DNA of 64,000 nucleotides from Nitrobacter hamburgensis X14 (GCF_000013885.1 NC_007964.1:1536001-1600000), one strand, 5' to 3'. Shown: positions 1 through 8,738, counted from the stretch's first letter. Program-made: numbers and translations. The notes: generated by a model from the sequence alone, not told the origin.

Positions 1-269
1 TTGCCGCTCTTCCATCGGCTGGTCGTAAGCTTTTTCTCCTTGAGACGATCATTCAGCACACGCTCGAGTTCCTTGCGGACGCCGTTCCAGGCGTCCTGAC
101 CGATTCGGCAGCGCTCAATCGAATCCGGGATGCCGTTGGAGCCGCCGGTCAGGCCAAATTGCTCAGTGATGACGACGGGATTGGCGCGCGCCGCCGGGAT
201 CTCGACCACGAAGTGATGGGGATCGATATCGTTCGGGACGCCGAAACCTGTCGTCTTACGCTCACTCAC
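1..269 (-). CDS. DUF3780 family protein, N-terminal part (cut by window edge)
   Basis: About 89 residues can be read from a GTG start at 269. This GTG overlaps the TGA of the upstream DUF499 gene (GTGA), which shows translational coupling. The N-terminus reads SERKTTGFGVPNDIDPHHF, followed by an EQFGL segment and a charged helix; this pattern matches DUF3780. Such proteins are found beside DUF499 ATPases and DUF1156 methyltransferases in predicted defence clusters, but no biochemical role is established. The gene continues beyond position 1, so its C-terminus and any partner methylase are not visible. The family call rests on sequence memory and gene context. Confidence 0.6.
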   Translation of the reverse strand, partial: MSERKTTGFGVPNDIDPHHFVVEIPAARANPVVITEQFGLTGGSNGIPDSIERCRIGQDAWNGVRKELERVLNDRLKEKKLTTSRWKSG

Positions 270-3200
270 GATTGCTCAACCTCATCCGGACTGACGGCCC
301 ATCCGACGGTCGCCACGAACTCTTCCATCTCGCGGCCCGTCTCGAAGTGGACCTCCGCAAAACCGATCTCGGTCTCCGCCGTGTCGCTACCGAGCGCGCT
401 GCGGCCCGCACCAAGGAATGCCTCCAAGGCCTCCGGCCCGAGAACGGTCTGGGGTCCGAAGCGGGTCGTGGCGTTGACGTCGCCCTGACCCACGGTGACC
501 GCCAGGCTGCCTTTCAGTTTTGCATGGGCGATTTTGAGCGCCTTGAGCGTCGAAAATACGTCCGCCGTCGAGGCAATCTTCTGGCGCTTCCTGATGACCA
601 CGGGCCTATCCGGATCCAGTTGGATCGCGCCTGCAGCCACCGGCCTGATGGTGAAGATCTTCGACGTTTCGACGCCGGCGTCCTCGGCGTACGCATACAC
701 CTTGACCTCGCCGTCTCCTTCGATCGGGATCGGTCCGGTGTAAGGCTTGCCCTCGCGCGCGTTGGTGCCGTCGGTATTCCAGCGGATGGTGCCGCGCGGC
801 ATCACGGTCAACGCCACCGTGCGTTTTCCCATCACTTCCTTCGGCTCAAAGGTCAACGTCAGCGTGTTCGTCCACTTCACCGGCTCGCCGGTGTCGTGCT
901 TGCCGTCGGGATCGACAGCCAGGAACCAAAGGACCGTTTCGTCGCGTTCGATGATGAGATCGGGGACAACAGGGGATTTCGCTGAGACGTCGCCAGTCGG
1001 AGCCCAATGGATGCGGCCATTCGGTCCAGTGTCGGTCGGCGTCAGTTCGATCGTCGAGGTGCCGGTCTGCTCGTCGTAGCCGCGGACCACCACCTTGACC
1101 GAGGTCTTGGCCGCCGGAAACGGTCCCTTTTCGATGTAGCCGTCGCCGCTGTCACGCCATTGGGCGGTGCCGAGCGCAGCGCGCTTCACATCCTCGAGCC
1201 CACGCGGTGGCAGCCATGGCCAGCGGACGTTGCAGATCGCCCGCTCCTCGACGTCCTTCCAGCGCGTCTTTCGTTCGGTCGTTCCCCACAGAAGATCCTC
1301 GGCTCGGGACCGCAAGCTGGTCGTGACACCATCCTCGGCCAGATCGACGATCAGCTTCGAGGCGCCGGTGGCGCTGAGGGCCTCCTCGACCGCCATCTCG
1401 CCATCGATGGTCGTCGGGCCACCTTCCTTGCTGCGGCGCTCGACCAGCTTCAGGGCGGCGTAGGCCAACCCTTCCCCGCCCTTCGGCAGCCGCGCCGGAT
1501 AGTAGACGCGGTTGAACAGATTGATCAGCGTCGAGTTGAACTCGAACTCGGCAGTTTCGGTCTCTTCTTCGAGCTCAGCCAGGTTCGGCGAGCGCTCCCC
1601 GCCATCCTCCTGCAGCACCTTGGCCGTGGCCCAGATGCGGCGGACCTTGTCCTCCAGCTTCGCCAGATCGGTCCCGTCCCCGGTGACGACGCAGAAGTTG
1701 TTCTTCTCCACGATGGCATTGAACAGCCGCTCCGCCTCTTCCGGCGGCACCCGCTTGTCGGGGCTCAGCACCAGCAGAAGACGGTCACCGTTGGTCTTGA
1801 TGTCCTCGATCTTCGGTAGTGCCAGCGCCTGCGCATACGCATTCTTGCGCTTCGGTTCGAAAACCAGCGCAAGCCTCCGCTCCATCTCGGCATCGATCTT
1901 GGGCTGCGCGGCTGTAGTGGCGTACTTCTCGATCTTCTTCTTGAGGTTCTCGTTCTTCGAGAAGTACCACGCATCGTTTTCCTTGCGATGCAGGTACCAG
2001 CACTCGATGCGCAGCTTCTCGAACGCCTCGTCGAACTCCAAGGGCGAGCGCAGCGGGGCCACCAGATTCTCGACGACCTGCGACTTGCTCAATCCCTTGA
2101 CGGCATCGCTCGCCTCCGACAGCGACGACAGCAGCAGGATCCGGGCAACCTGGCTGGCAGCGTCGCCGTCGGTCTGGTCGTCGATGGTCTGGGCGTGCGC
2201 CCTCTCGGTACCTGTCCCTGCGATGTCGTGAGCGATCGCTCCGGAGAGATCGTAAACGTTGATGATCACATCGCGGACGTCGGGCTGCGACAGATCGATG
2301 TGCTGGCAGCCGACCAGGAAAACGTCGTTAGACGGCCGGTCGAGGGCGGACTTCACCATCAAGGCCGCCATGGTCATCAGACCGCGGGTCTGGCGGAAGC
2401 GTTCGTTTTCCTTGAACAGCGCGAGGATGTGCTTGAATGAAGGGTGGAAGGGATAGCTCGCGGCGATCTCGTCGGCGATCTGGGTCGCCGACTTGGCGAC
2501 GGTCTTCGACTTGACGGCGTCGGAAATCGCGTCGGAGAACGCGGTCGCGACGGAATCGACCACCTTGGAATTCGGCTCGGCCGTCAGAAGGCGGGTACGC
2601 AGGATGTTGTAGATTTCATCCGATCCGAGTTCGACCGGCGTGATGCCCTTGGCTTGGCGACCGGTCTCGTTCTGCAGATCCCGGGTGGCCTTTGCCACCA
2701 TCGCGGTGATTTCCTTGGTGGTGTTTTCGTATGCGCCGGACAGGTTCGAAATCACGATGCAGAGGCGGGGCAGCTTGAGCGCCGCCGACAACAGGTTCGA
2801 GACCGCGTAGGTCGTGACGTCGGCCAAAGTGCCACCGCCAACGTTCTGCGTGATGGCGTTCCGGAAGTACGGCGGCAACTCGTCGAGCAGAATCAGGGTG
2901 GGGGCGTCACCAATCAGCCCGATCCAATCCTTCTCGTTCGGCGCCACCGGCGCGCCCTTGTAGAATTCGAGGAATTTGTCTGCCTTGCCCAGTTGGGCGG
3001 CGATGTCGCCCCAAAGGTGCCTGTCTCGCGAAATCGAACGTCCGGAGATCGCCACGACCTGGGCCGGCTCTGTCTTGATGCCCTGCGTGATGTCCTTGGC
3101 GACCAGGTCGAACAGCTTCGGATTCGCCGCCAGATACCCCAACGCCAGCATGGAGTGGGTCTTGCCGCCGCCCATCGCCTGCTTGAGTTCGAAGACGGCC

Positions 3201-3403
3201 TGTCCGGATGTGCCGGAGAGCCGCTGCAGGCCCTGCCGCAGCAGGGTCTTCATGCCACCCGTGACGTAGGTCTTGGCAAAGAAGGCTTCGGCTGCCTTCG
3301 AGTCGTGCCCGACGAGATCGTCGAGATTTTCGATCTGATCGCTCAGGGCGTAGTCGATCGCTTTGGGATCGAACTTGCAGGCGTCCTTGATTGTCTGAAG
3401 CAT
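266..3403 (-). CDS. DUF499 family P-loop ATPase, defence-associated
   Basis: The protein has 1045 residues. A P-loop is visible as AMGGGKTH (about residues 76-83) and a Walker B segment as ILLDELPPYF (about 171-180), so it is an ATP-binding protein. The rest follows the DUF499 layout, with a long middle region and a beta-rich C-terminal third. The start was set at the ATG at 3403, preceded by GGGGAAAG, rather than further upstream where a ribbon-helix-helix gene lies in another frame. It lies 17 nt after that small gene and overlaps the DUF3780 start by 4 nt, so the three form one operon. DUF499/DUF3780 pairs usually accompany a DUF1156 methyltransferase and a helicase; those would lie left of this window. 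A role in phage defence is inference. Confidence 0.75.
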   Translation of the reverse strand: MLQTIKDACKFDPKAIDYALSDQIENLDDLVGHDSKAAEAFFAKTYVTGGMKTLLRQGLQRLSGTSGQAVFELKQAMGGGKTHSMLALGYLAANPKLFDLVAKDITQGIKTEPAQVVAISGRSISRDRHLWGDIAAQLGKADKFLEFYKGAPVAPNEKDWIGLIGDAPTLILLDELPPYFRNAITQNVGGGTLADVTTYAVSNLLSAALKLPRLCIVISNLSGAYENTTKEITAMVAKATRDLQNETGRQAKGITPVELGSDEIYNILRTRLLTAEPNSKVVDSVATAFSDAISDAVKSKTVAKSATQIADEIAASYPFHPSFKHILALFKENERFRQTRGLMTMAALMVKSALDRPSNDVFLVGCQHIDLSQPDVRDVIINVYDLSGAIAHDIAGTGTERAHAQTIDDQTDGDAASQVARILLLSSLSEASDAVKGLSKSQVVENLVAPLRSPLEFDEAFEKLRIECWYLHRKENDAWYFSKNENLKKKIEKYATTAAQPKIDAEMERRLALVFEPKRKNAYAQALALPKIEDIKTNGDRLLLVLSPDKRVPPEEAERLFNAIVEKNNFCVVTGDGTDLAKLEDKVRRIWATAKVLQEDGGERSPNLAELEEETETAEFEFNSTLINLFNRVYYPARLPKGGEGLAYAALKLVERRSKEGGPTTIDGEMAVEEALSATGASKLIVDLAEDGVTTSLRSRAEDLLWGTTERKTRWKDVEERAICNVRWPWLPPRGLEDVKRAALGTAQWRDSGDGYIEKGPFPAAKTSVKVVVRGYDEQTGTSTIELTPTDTGPNGRIHWAPTGDVSAKSPVVPDLIIERDETVLWFLAVDPDGKHDTGEPVKWTNTLTLTFEPKEVMGKRTVALTVMPRGTIRWNTDGTNAREGKPYTGPIPIEGDGEVKVYAYAEDAGVETSKIFTIRPVAAGAIQLDPDRPVVIRKRQKIASTADVFSTLKALKIAHAKLKGSLAVTVGQGDVNATTRFGPQTVLGPEALEAFLGAGRSALGSDTAETEIGFAEVHFETGREMEEFVATVGWAVSPDEVEQS

Positions 3404-3420
3404 CTTTCCCCGCTCGCCCC

Positions 3421-3618
3421 TTACTTCTTGCCTGCGCGATGCCGCTCGAGCCATTGCTTGGCGGCTTCCTCCATGACGTCCGAAGCGGTCCGGTCCAGGT
3501 CGAGCGCCTTCTGCTTGATCGCCCGTATGACGTCCGGATCCATGGTCGTCAGGAATTGTCTTTTGTCGCCCTGAGGGGGTTTTCGACCCCTTCGAGGAGA
3601 CGGTTTTGCGTCCGCCAT
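3421..3618 (-). CDS. Small ribbon-helix-helix (CopG/ParD-like) protein
   Basis: This 65-residue protein has a basic N-terminus and then QFLTTMDPDVIRAIKQKALD, followed by a second helix with a DRTASDVMEEAAKQWLE pattern. A short strand followed by two amphipathic helices is the ribbon-helix-helix DNA-binding fold. It is the first gene of the DUF499 operon and is preceded by an AT-rich region with repeated TATAG elements and an inverted repeat, so it may be the autoregulator of the operon. The start is the ATG at 3618. The call rests on pattern and context; it could instead be an antitoxin-like protein, but no toxin is seen next to it. Confidence 0.6.
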   Translation of the reverse strand: MADAKPSPRRGRKPPQGDKRQFLTTMDPDVIRAIKQKALDLDRTASDVMEEAAKQWLERHRAGKK

Positions 3619-3783
3619 CGCCCTGCCTGTGCGTTGTGCAATCCGGAAAACCGTCCCATGGGTTGCGGGCTGCGGCAAGGGACGCCGGCGAAAGCTTTTT
3701 TCGTTTCCCCGACAATCTTCGGCTCCCTGCCCAGTCATCCCATTGCCAAAGCGGCGGAATCCGCCGCAGTCGGTCTGGTACCT

Positions 3784-3818
3784 TATAGAAATATAGATAT
3801 AGGTCTATAGAAACCTAT
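3784..3818. promoter_or_regulatory. Candidate operator between divergent operons
   Basis: Four copies of TATAG start at 3784, 3792, 3798 and 3806. TATAGAAA is repeated exactly at 3784 and 3806, which is 22 nt or about two helical turns apart. ATAGGT (3799-3804) and ACCTAT (3813-3818) form a perfect inverted repeat with an 8-nt spacer. The region lies between the RHH-DUF499 operon and the operon starting at 3878, so it is a plausible target of the RHH protein. Binding is inference. Confidence 0.4.
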
Positions 3819-3877
3819 TGACTCAGGTTAATGTTCATGTTTTGTTCTGTATAGTGACTTTGCGTGAGGCGTAGCAA

Positions 3878-4408
3878 ATGACTGGACAGGCGAGGAATTG
3901 GCGGGCGGCTTTGATTGAGGCCTATCCGGGCCTGTTCCACCCCTCAGCGGGCAGCCCGGCCCTGCCGGAATGTGGCGAGGGATGGCAGGACCTGCTGCAG
4001 CGCGCCTGCGCGCGGATCCGGACCGCGGTGGCGGTCGACGGCGGCTGGTTCAGGGCCACGCAGATCAAGGAAAAGTACGGGACGCTGCGCTTCTATTGGG
4101 ATGGCAACTTGTCGGCCGAAGCCGACACCCGGGTCGAAGACGCCATCGACCTGGCCGAGGCCCGCAGCGCCTGCACCTGCGAAACCTGTGGCGAGGAAGG
4201 CCGGCTGTACCGCAAGGGCGGATGGTTGATGACGCGCTGCGCGCTGCATGCGGAGGGGCATCCCGTCGAAAGCGAGCCGCGCTTCGAAAACGTCCAGGTC
4301 ATGGAGCGGATCGTCGGCAAGGGGCGCCGGGTTTTGGCTCGTCGCTACAACCGCGTCACCGACAGCTTCGTCGACGTCGATCCGCAATCTCTTGGCATCG
4401 AGGAGTAA
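3878..4408 (+). CDS. Conserved hypothetical protein with Cys cluster (paralogue 1)
   Basis: This 176-residue protein has no function that I recognise. It starts with an NWRAALIEAYPGLFHP segment, has a central IKEKYGTLRFYW block, and carries a CTCETCGEEG cluster with a further Cys about 20 residues later, which could bind zinc. The end reads SFVDVDPQSLGIEE. The next gene encodes a clear paralogue with the same three blocks, so this is a tandem duplication. It is the first gene of a tight plus-strand operon and follows an AT-rich promoter region; the next start codon is only 6 nt after its stop. Confidence 0.75.
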   Translation: MTGQARNWRAALIEAYPGLFHPSAGSPALPECGEGWQDLLQRACARIRTAVAVDGGWFRATQIKEKYGTLRFYWDGNLSAEADTRVEDAIDLAEARSACTCETCGEEGRLYRKGGWLMTRCALHAEGHPVESEPRFENVQVMERIVGKGRRVLARRYNRVTDSFVDVDPQSLGIEE

Positions 4409-4414
4409 CTGGCC

Positions 4415-4960
4415 ATGGCACACACTGTGCGGGACTGGCGGATCGAGTTGATCGAGGCTCATCCCAATCTGTTTCATCCCCAGGAGGCGCATCCAGAGCA
4501 GGCGAATGGCTATCCCACCTGCGGCGACGGGTGGCGGGATCTGCTGGAACGCGCATGCGTCAGGATCGAAAGAGCGCTCGCCGACGGCGGCGGGGCGTTC
4601 AGGGCATCGCAGATCAAGGAAAAGTTTGGCGGCCTTCGCTTCTACTGGCATGGCGAGGTCTCGTCCGAGACCAGATCCAGGATCAATGAGGCGATCGCGC
4701 TGGCGGAAGCGCGCTCCGCTTGCACGTGCGAGACGTGCGGAGAGGAGGGCCAGCTTTACCGCCATGGCGGGATCTACATGACCCGATGCGCGGCGCACGC
4801 GAAGGGCCAGCCCGTGCCGACGGAGCCGGGGCAGGAAAACGTTCAGGTCGTCCGCCGTGCGACACCGGGCGGGTTTCGCATCGCTCCCCGCCGTTACGAC
4901 CGCGCAAGCGACACATTCGTCGATGTGGACCCAAAATCTCTTGGCATCGAGGAGCAATAG
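4415..4960 (+). CDS. Conserved hypothetical protein with Cys cluster (paralogue 2)
   Basis: This 181-residue protein shares with its upstream neighbour the DWRIELIEAHPNLFHP start, the IKEKFGGLRFYW block, the SACTCETCGEEGQLYR cluster and the FVDVDPKSLGIEE end. The Cys residues are kept in both copies, which suggests metal binding. The two copies differ mostly in the loop after the first block and in the region before the C-terminal motif, so the duplication is not very recent. Function is unknown. The zinc-ribbon gene starts 3 nt after the stop, consistent with one transcript. Confidence 0.75.
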   Translation: MAHTVRDWRIELIEAHPNLFHPQEAHPEQANGYPTCGDGWRDLLERACVRIERALADGGGAFRASQIKEKFGGLRFYWHGEVSSETRSRINEAIALAEARSACTCETCGEEGQLYRHGGIYMTRCAAHAKGQPVPTEPGQENVQVVRRATPGGFRIAPRRYDRASDTFVDVDPKSLGIEEQ

Positions 4961-4963
4961 AAC

Positions 4964-5155
4964 ATGGCCCGTTTCCGCTGCCGCGCCTGTGCCGAAGAAG
5001 GATCGTTTGTTTACGACGGACGGCATGCCTGTCCACGCTGCGGCTCCGTCGATGTTCAGTTCGCGCTCTCGGTCGAGGAACTCGCCGATGACGATCCGTT
5101 GATCGCCGCCATGACGGCGCTTGCCGAAAGTGACCCCACCGAGCCCACCGATTGA
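4964..5155 (+). CDS. Small zinc-ribbon protein
   Basis: The 63-residue product has two CxxC knuckles, FRCRACAEE and HACPRCGS, separated by about 15 residues, and an acidic C-terminal tail. This is a zinc-ribbon fold resembling rubredoxin-like or nucleic-acid-binding ribbons. It is the third gene in the operon, after two Cys-rich paralogues. A role as a small metal-binding adaptor is inference only. Confidence 0.65.
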   Translation: MARFRCRACAEEGSFVYDGRHACPRCGSVDVQFALSVEELADDDPLIAAMTALAESDPTEPTD

Positions 5156-5164
5156 GACCCGACC

Positions 5165-5944
5165 ATGCGTCTGTGGATTCTGTCCGACCTGCATCTCGAA
5201 CTGACCCGCGGCTGGGACCTGCCGGCGGGCGAGGCGCGTCCGGATTTCGACGTTCTCGTCGCGGCGGGCGATATCATCCCGCGCATGGAGCGCGGGGTAG
5301 GCTGGCTGCGCGAGCGCGTGCCGGACCGGGACGTCATCTACGTCGCCGGTAACCATGAGGGATACGGCTGCGACATCGACCGCACCGTTGAGAAGGCGCG
5401 CGCCGCCGCTGAGGGCTCTCGAGTCCACGTCCTGCAGAACGATGCCGTGACGATCCAGGGCGTCACCTTTATAGGCGCAACGCTTTGGACCGACTTCGAT
5501 CTGTTCGGCGATCCGGATTATGCAATGGCCGTCGCCGGCGAGACGATGAACGACTATCGGAAGATCCGCACGCGCGACTACCAACTCCGTTTGCGGCCCG
5601 CGCATACGCTGAAGCGCCATATGGAAACGCGGGATTTCATCGCGCGCGAACTGCGCAAGCCCGGGCGGCACGTCGTCGTCACGCATCATGGACCGGTGAC
5701 GGAAGCCGCGCATCGGGGCTTCGAGAACGACATCGTTTCGGCCGCCTATTCCAGCGATCTTCGACCCTTGATCGAGGAGGGCGCTCCCGAACTCTGGATC
5801 TATGGGCACACCCATGAAAGCAGGGATTTCATGGTGGGGCGCACGCGCGTCGTCAGCAATGCCAAGGGCTACGGCCCGTGGCTGCCGCGCGAAACCACGT
5901 GGGACAACGCGGCATTCAATCCGAATCTGATCATCGAAATCTAA
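5165..5944 (+). CDS. Calcineurin-like metallophosphoesterase
   Basis: This 259-residue protein shows the full metallophosphoesterase motif series: SDLHLE (about residue 7), GD at 35-36, GNHE at 62-65, the HH pair at 174-175 and GHTH at 214-217. These residues bind two metal ions and hydrolyse phosphoester bonds. There is no signal peptide, so it acts in the cytoplasm. Length fits single-domain family members. The substrate (nucleotide, protein or nucleic acid) cannot be read from the sequence. It sits in the middle of the operon that ends with the FtsH-like gene. Confidence 0.85.
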   Translation: MRLWILSDLHLELTRGWDLPAGEARPDFDVLVAAGDIIPRMERGVGWLRERVPDRDVIYVAGNHEGYGCDIDRTVEKARAAAEGSRVHVLQNDAVTIQGVTFIGATLWTDFDLFGDPDYAMAVAGETMNDYRKIRTRDYQLRLRPAHTLKRHMETRDFIARELRKPGRHVVVTHHGPVTEAAHRGFENDIVSAAYSSDLRPLIEEGAPELWIYGHTHESRDFMVGRTRVVSNAKGYGPWLPRETTWDNAAFNPNLIIEI

Positions 5945-6039
5945 CGGCAGGAGGCACGCATGACCGATACCGACGACAAACGCTCGCTGCAGACAGAGTT
6001 CGCCACCCTTCATTCTGTTCAGATTCCGAGTACGGTCAC

Positions 6040-6627
6040 ATGCTCCAGAGCCGCGAGTCCATCCGACCTCACCTGTTCGTTTCCGCCAAAACGTCGACGG
6101 CGATCCCGGCGCGACATCCGCTCGTCCGGGACGCATTGGTCCAGGCGTCTCTCGATCCGCAAGTGCGCTCGCTGGAGTTCGTTCCGTCGGCGGCCGTCGG
6201 CGCGACACAGGTAGCGCTGAACGCGATCGCCGTCGTACGCGACGATGGTCGCTTCCACCTCGACGTGGTCGAGGCTCGGCCGGTACGCGACGTCGAATCC
6301 GAGGGTCTTGCGCTGATCGCCCTCGACCGGATCGGACTCGCGCCCCTGACCCTGACTGCCGCCGATATCCGGCGCGAGCCGCGCTTCGCCAACTCGAAGG
6401 CCGTCTGGGCCTACCGGCTGCATCCGGTCGGCATCGAGATGCGCATGCGCGTGCTGACGGTCTTGCAGGAGGAAGGCCCGCTGCGGCTCGCCTGCCTCCT
6501 CAAGCGCATCCGCGCAACCCGCGATCCGGCACCCGCCGTGATGGCGCTCGCATGCTCGGATCTGATCGAGATCGACCTGATTTCGCAGCCGCTCGGCCCA
6601 ACCACCATCGTCGGGAGCCGTTCATGA
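6040..6627 (+). CDS. Hypothetical protein, possibly frameshifted near its start
   Basis: The frame from the ATG at 6040 encodes about 195 residues, and its stop overlaps the ATG of the next gene (ATGA). It lacks a good ribosome binding site. A strong one (GGCAGGAGG) instead precedes an ATG at 5960 in another frame, which encodes MTDTDDKRSLQTEFATLHS before losing coding character. The intact gene may therefore start at 5960, with an indel near 6000-6030. A segment DGRFHLDVVEARP and the C-terminal helices faintly recall TnsA-like nucleases, but the usual ExK lysine would be Arg. Function is unknown. Confidence 0.5.
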   Translation: MLQSRESIRPHLFVSAKTSTAIPARHPLVRDALVQASLDPQVRSLEFVPSAAVGATQVALNAIAVVRDDGRFHLDVVEARPVRDVESEGLALIALDRIGLAPLTLTAADIRREPRFANSKAVWAYRLHPVGIEMRMRVLTVLQEEGPLRLACLLKRIRATRDPAPAVMALACSDLIEIDLISQPLGPTTIVGSRS

Positions 6628-8738
6628 CAGCCAAGAAACTTGCGAAAGCGCAGCGTTCCCGCGTCGCGAAAGAAAAGACGTCCGTAGCGAAGAAGACCAC
6701 CAGGCGAAAGGTCGCGTCGCGCGAGAAGGCGGGCGGCGTGAGCCGCAAGCAGCGCAAATCCGTGGACGGACCTCATGCGCGGATGTTGCCGCCGCCCGTT
6801 GCGCGGGAGGCGCCTGACGAAATAATTCGAGCCGACGATCCGCCGCCGCCTCCCAAGCGGGCAAAAAGAACCCTCTCCGCGCGATGCTCGATCGTTGCTG
6901 CCGCGTTTCATGGAACGATCGGAGGCGAAATCCGGCAACGATTGAAGAGCGAGACCGGTCTTGCCCTCGTCATCCTTGTGCCGGGACCGAGTTGGGTCGC
7001 GCCGGTCAAGTGGCATTTCCTGGAGCGTTTCGGCAAATGTTGGGAAACCTTCGAGGTCGACACGACGAAAACGACCCCGCAGCAGAAGGCGGAACGCAAT
7101 GGACAGGTCGCGACCAGCCTGTCGCGCGGACATTCGGTGGTCGGCATTGCCGTGGACCGCAACGCGCTTCCGACGGCGTTGACGATGGCGATCGATCTGA
7201 CGATCCGGCTCGATGCCCCCGGTGCCCGCACCATCGCGCGCGCGATCCGGATGTTCACCGGCAAGCCGGTACCCGCCGGGCTCGACGACAAGATCTGCGC
7301 TGGCCTCGAATTCCACGATCTCGTCGCCGCCTTTCGCGCCAATTCATCCCCGGCGGAAATCGTGGAACGTCTCCGCCACGCGGCCGCAAGCTCAGGCAGC
7401 GTCGGAGCGGCTGAGCGTCTGCCGCGACTGGACGACGCGGTCGAATACGGCGCGGCGCGCACCTGGGGAATGACTCTGGCGCGGGATCTCGCCGACTACC
7501 GCGCCGGCCGTCTCGACTGGCAGGAAGTCGATCGTGGTGCCGTACTGTTTTCCGAGCCCGGACTCGGCAAATCCCTGTTCGCGCGAATTCTGGCGCAGGC
7601 GTGCGGTGTTCCGCTGGTGGCATTCTCGATTGCGGATCTCTTCGCGGGCTCGGCCGGCTATCTCGATTCGGTCATCAAGGCATCGCGAGCGATGTTCGAA
7701 CGCGCGGCAGCCGTCGCGCCGTGCATTCTTTTTCTCGATGAGATCGATGCGCTGCCTAACAGGGCCACGATGACTCCGAGAGCGGCGGAATGGTGGACCA
7801 GCGTTTTGACCGACTTCATGCTTAGCCTCGACAACGCGGTCGCGGGGAAGCGCGCCGGAATCGTGGTGATCGGCGCGACGAATAACATCAAGGGAGTCGA
7901 CGCGGCCATATTGCGCCCCGGGAGGCTCGAGCGGGCGATCGAGGTCAAGCGCCCCGACCGCGCCGGCGCCGCGAATATTCTCCGCCATCACCTCAATGGA
8001 GAAATCCCGGACGCCGACATCGACGACATTGCCGAATTACTGGATGGATCGACCGGAGCCGAGATCATGATGACCGTCCGCGACGCGCGCCGGATCGCAC
8101 GCTACGCGGGTCGCCAGCTGAGGCGCGACGATGTCCTGGAGGCGATGGCGCCGGCCGAAGAAGTCGCTCCGGACGCCCTCAGGCGCATCTGCATCCACGA
8201 AGCCGCGCACGCGGTGGGATCGATCGTCGTTCCGTCCGGCATTCTGAAGCGCTGCATCGTCCGCAGCACCGAAGGGGCCGCCGGCCAGACCCTGGTGGAG
8301 ACCGATAAGGACGACCTGCTCACTCGCGATTCGGTCGAACGGCGCGCCATCGTCCTGTTGGCTGGACGCACCGCGGAGCAAATTCTGATCGGCAATGCCG
8401 GACTGGGCAGCGGCGGGGACGATGCGTCCGACCTCGCCCAGGTCACGCAGTACGTCGCCTCGCTGCACGCGTCCACGGGACTTGGCGAAACGCTGGCCTA
8501 TCTCAGTTCGCACCGCGACTCACTGGAGGCCGTCCGCCTCGATCCCGGTCTTCGCGCCACGGTCGAGAGGCACGTCAGGACCCTGCAGACCCGCACCGAA
8601 GAAGTCGTTCACCGTTACCGCGATGCGATCATCGCCGTAGCCGACCAGCTCCGAACACGCCGCCAGCTTTCGGGGGAAGAAGTGCGCCGGATCGTCGGAG
8701 CGACGGCTGCGAAAGATCAGATCGAATCCGCTCAATAA
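6624..8738 (+). CDS. Soluble AAA+ ATPase with FtsH-type (M41) peptidase domain
   Basis: This 704-residue protein begins with a Lys/Arg-rich tail (1-85). An AAA+ module follows, with Walker A EPGLGKSLF (about 311-319), Walker B ILFLDEIDAL (368-377) and the RPGRLER arginine-finger segment (431-437). The C-terminal part carries HEAAH (525-529) and a GGDDASDL segment (597-604), matching the zinc ligands of FtsH peptidases. Unlike FtsH it has no N-terminal transmembrane helices, so it should be cytosolic. The start is the ATG at 6624, which overlaps the previous stop. It could be an ATP-dependent protease serving this operon; substrates are unknown. Confidence 0.8.
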   Translation: MTAKKLAKAQRSRVAKEKTSVAKKTTRRKVASREKAGGVSRKQRKSVDGPHARMLPPPVAREAPDEIIRADDPPPPPKRAKRTLSARCSIVAAAFHGTIGGEIRQRLKSETGLALVILVPGPSWVAPVKWHFLERFGKCWETFEVDTTKTTPQQKAERNGQVATSLSRGHSVVGIAVDRNALPTALTMAIDLTIRLDAPGARTIARAIRMFTGKPVPAGLDDKICAGLEFHDLVAAFRANSSPAEIVERLRHAAASSGSVGAAERLPRLDDAVEYGAARTWGMTLARDLADYRAGRLDWQEVDRGAVLFSEPGLGKSLFARILAQACGVPLVAFSIADLFAGSAGYLDSVIKASRAMFERAAAVAPCILFLDEIDALPNRATMTPRAAEWWTSVLTDFMLSLDNAVAGKRAGIVVIGATNNIKGVDAAILRPGRLERAIEVKRPDRAGAANILRHHLNGEIPDADIDDIAELLDGSTGAEIMMTVRDARRIARYAGRQLRRDDVLEAMAPAEEVAPDALRRICIHEAAHAVGSIVVPSGILKRCIVRSTEGAAGQTLVETDKDDLLTRDSVERRAIVLLAGRTAEQILIGNAGLGSGGDDASDLAQVTQYVASLHASTGLGETLAYLSSHRDSLEAVRLDPGLRATVERHVRTLQTRTEEVVHRYRDAIIAVADQLRTRRQLSGEEVRRIVGATAAKDQIESAQ

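Noticed and set aside
3403..3715. Longer DUF499 protein starting near 3715
   Set aside because: The added 104 residues are low-complexity and overlap the RHH gene in another frame; the ATG at 3403 has a good ribosome binding site.
3944..6208. 754-codon open frame on the minus strand opposite the Cys-cluster and metallophosphoesterase genes
   Set aside because: It mirrors well-supported plus-strand genes with clear motifs and ribosome binding sites; long antisense frames are expected at this GC content.
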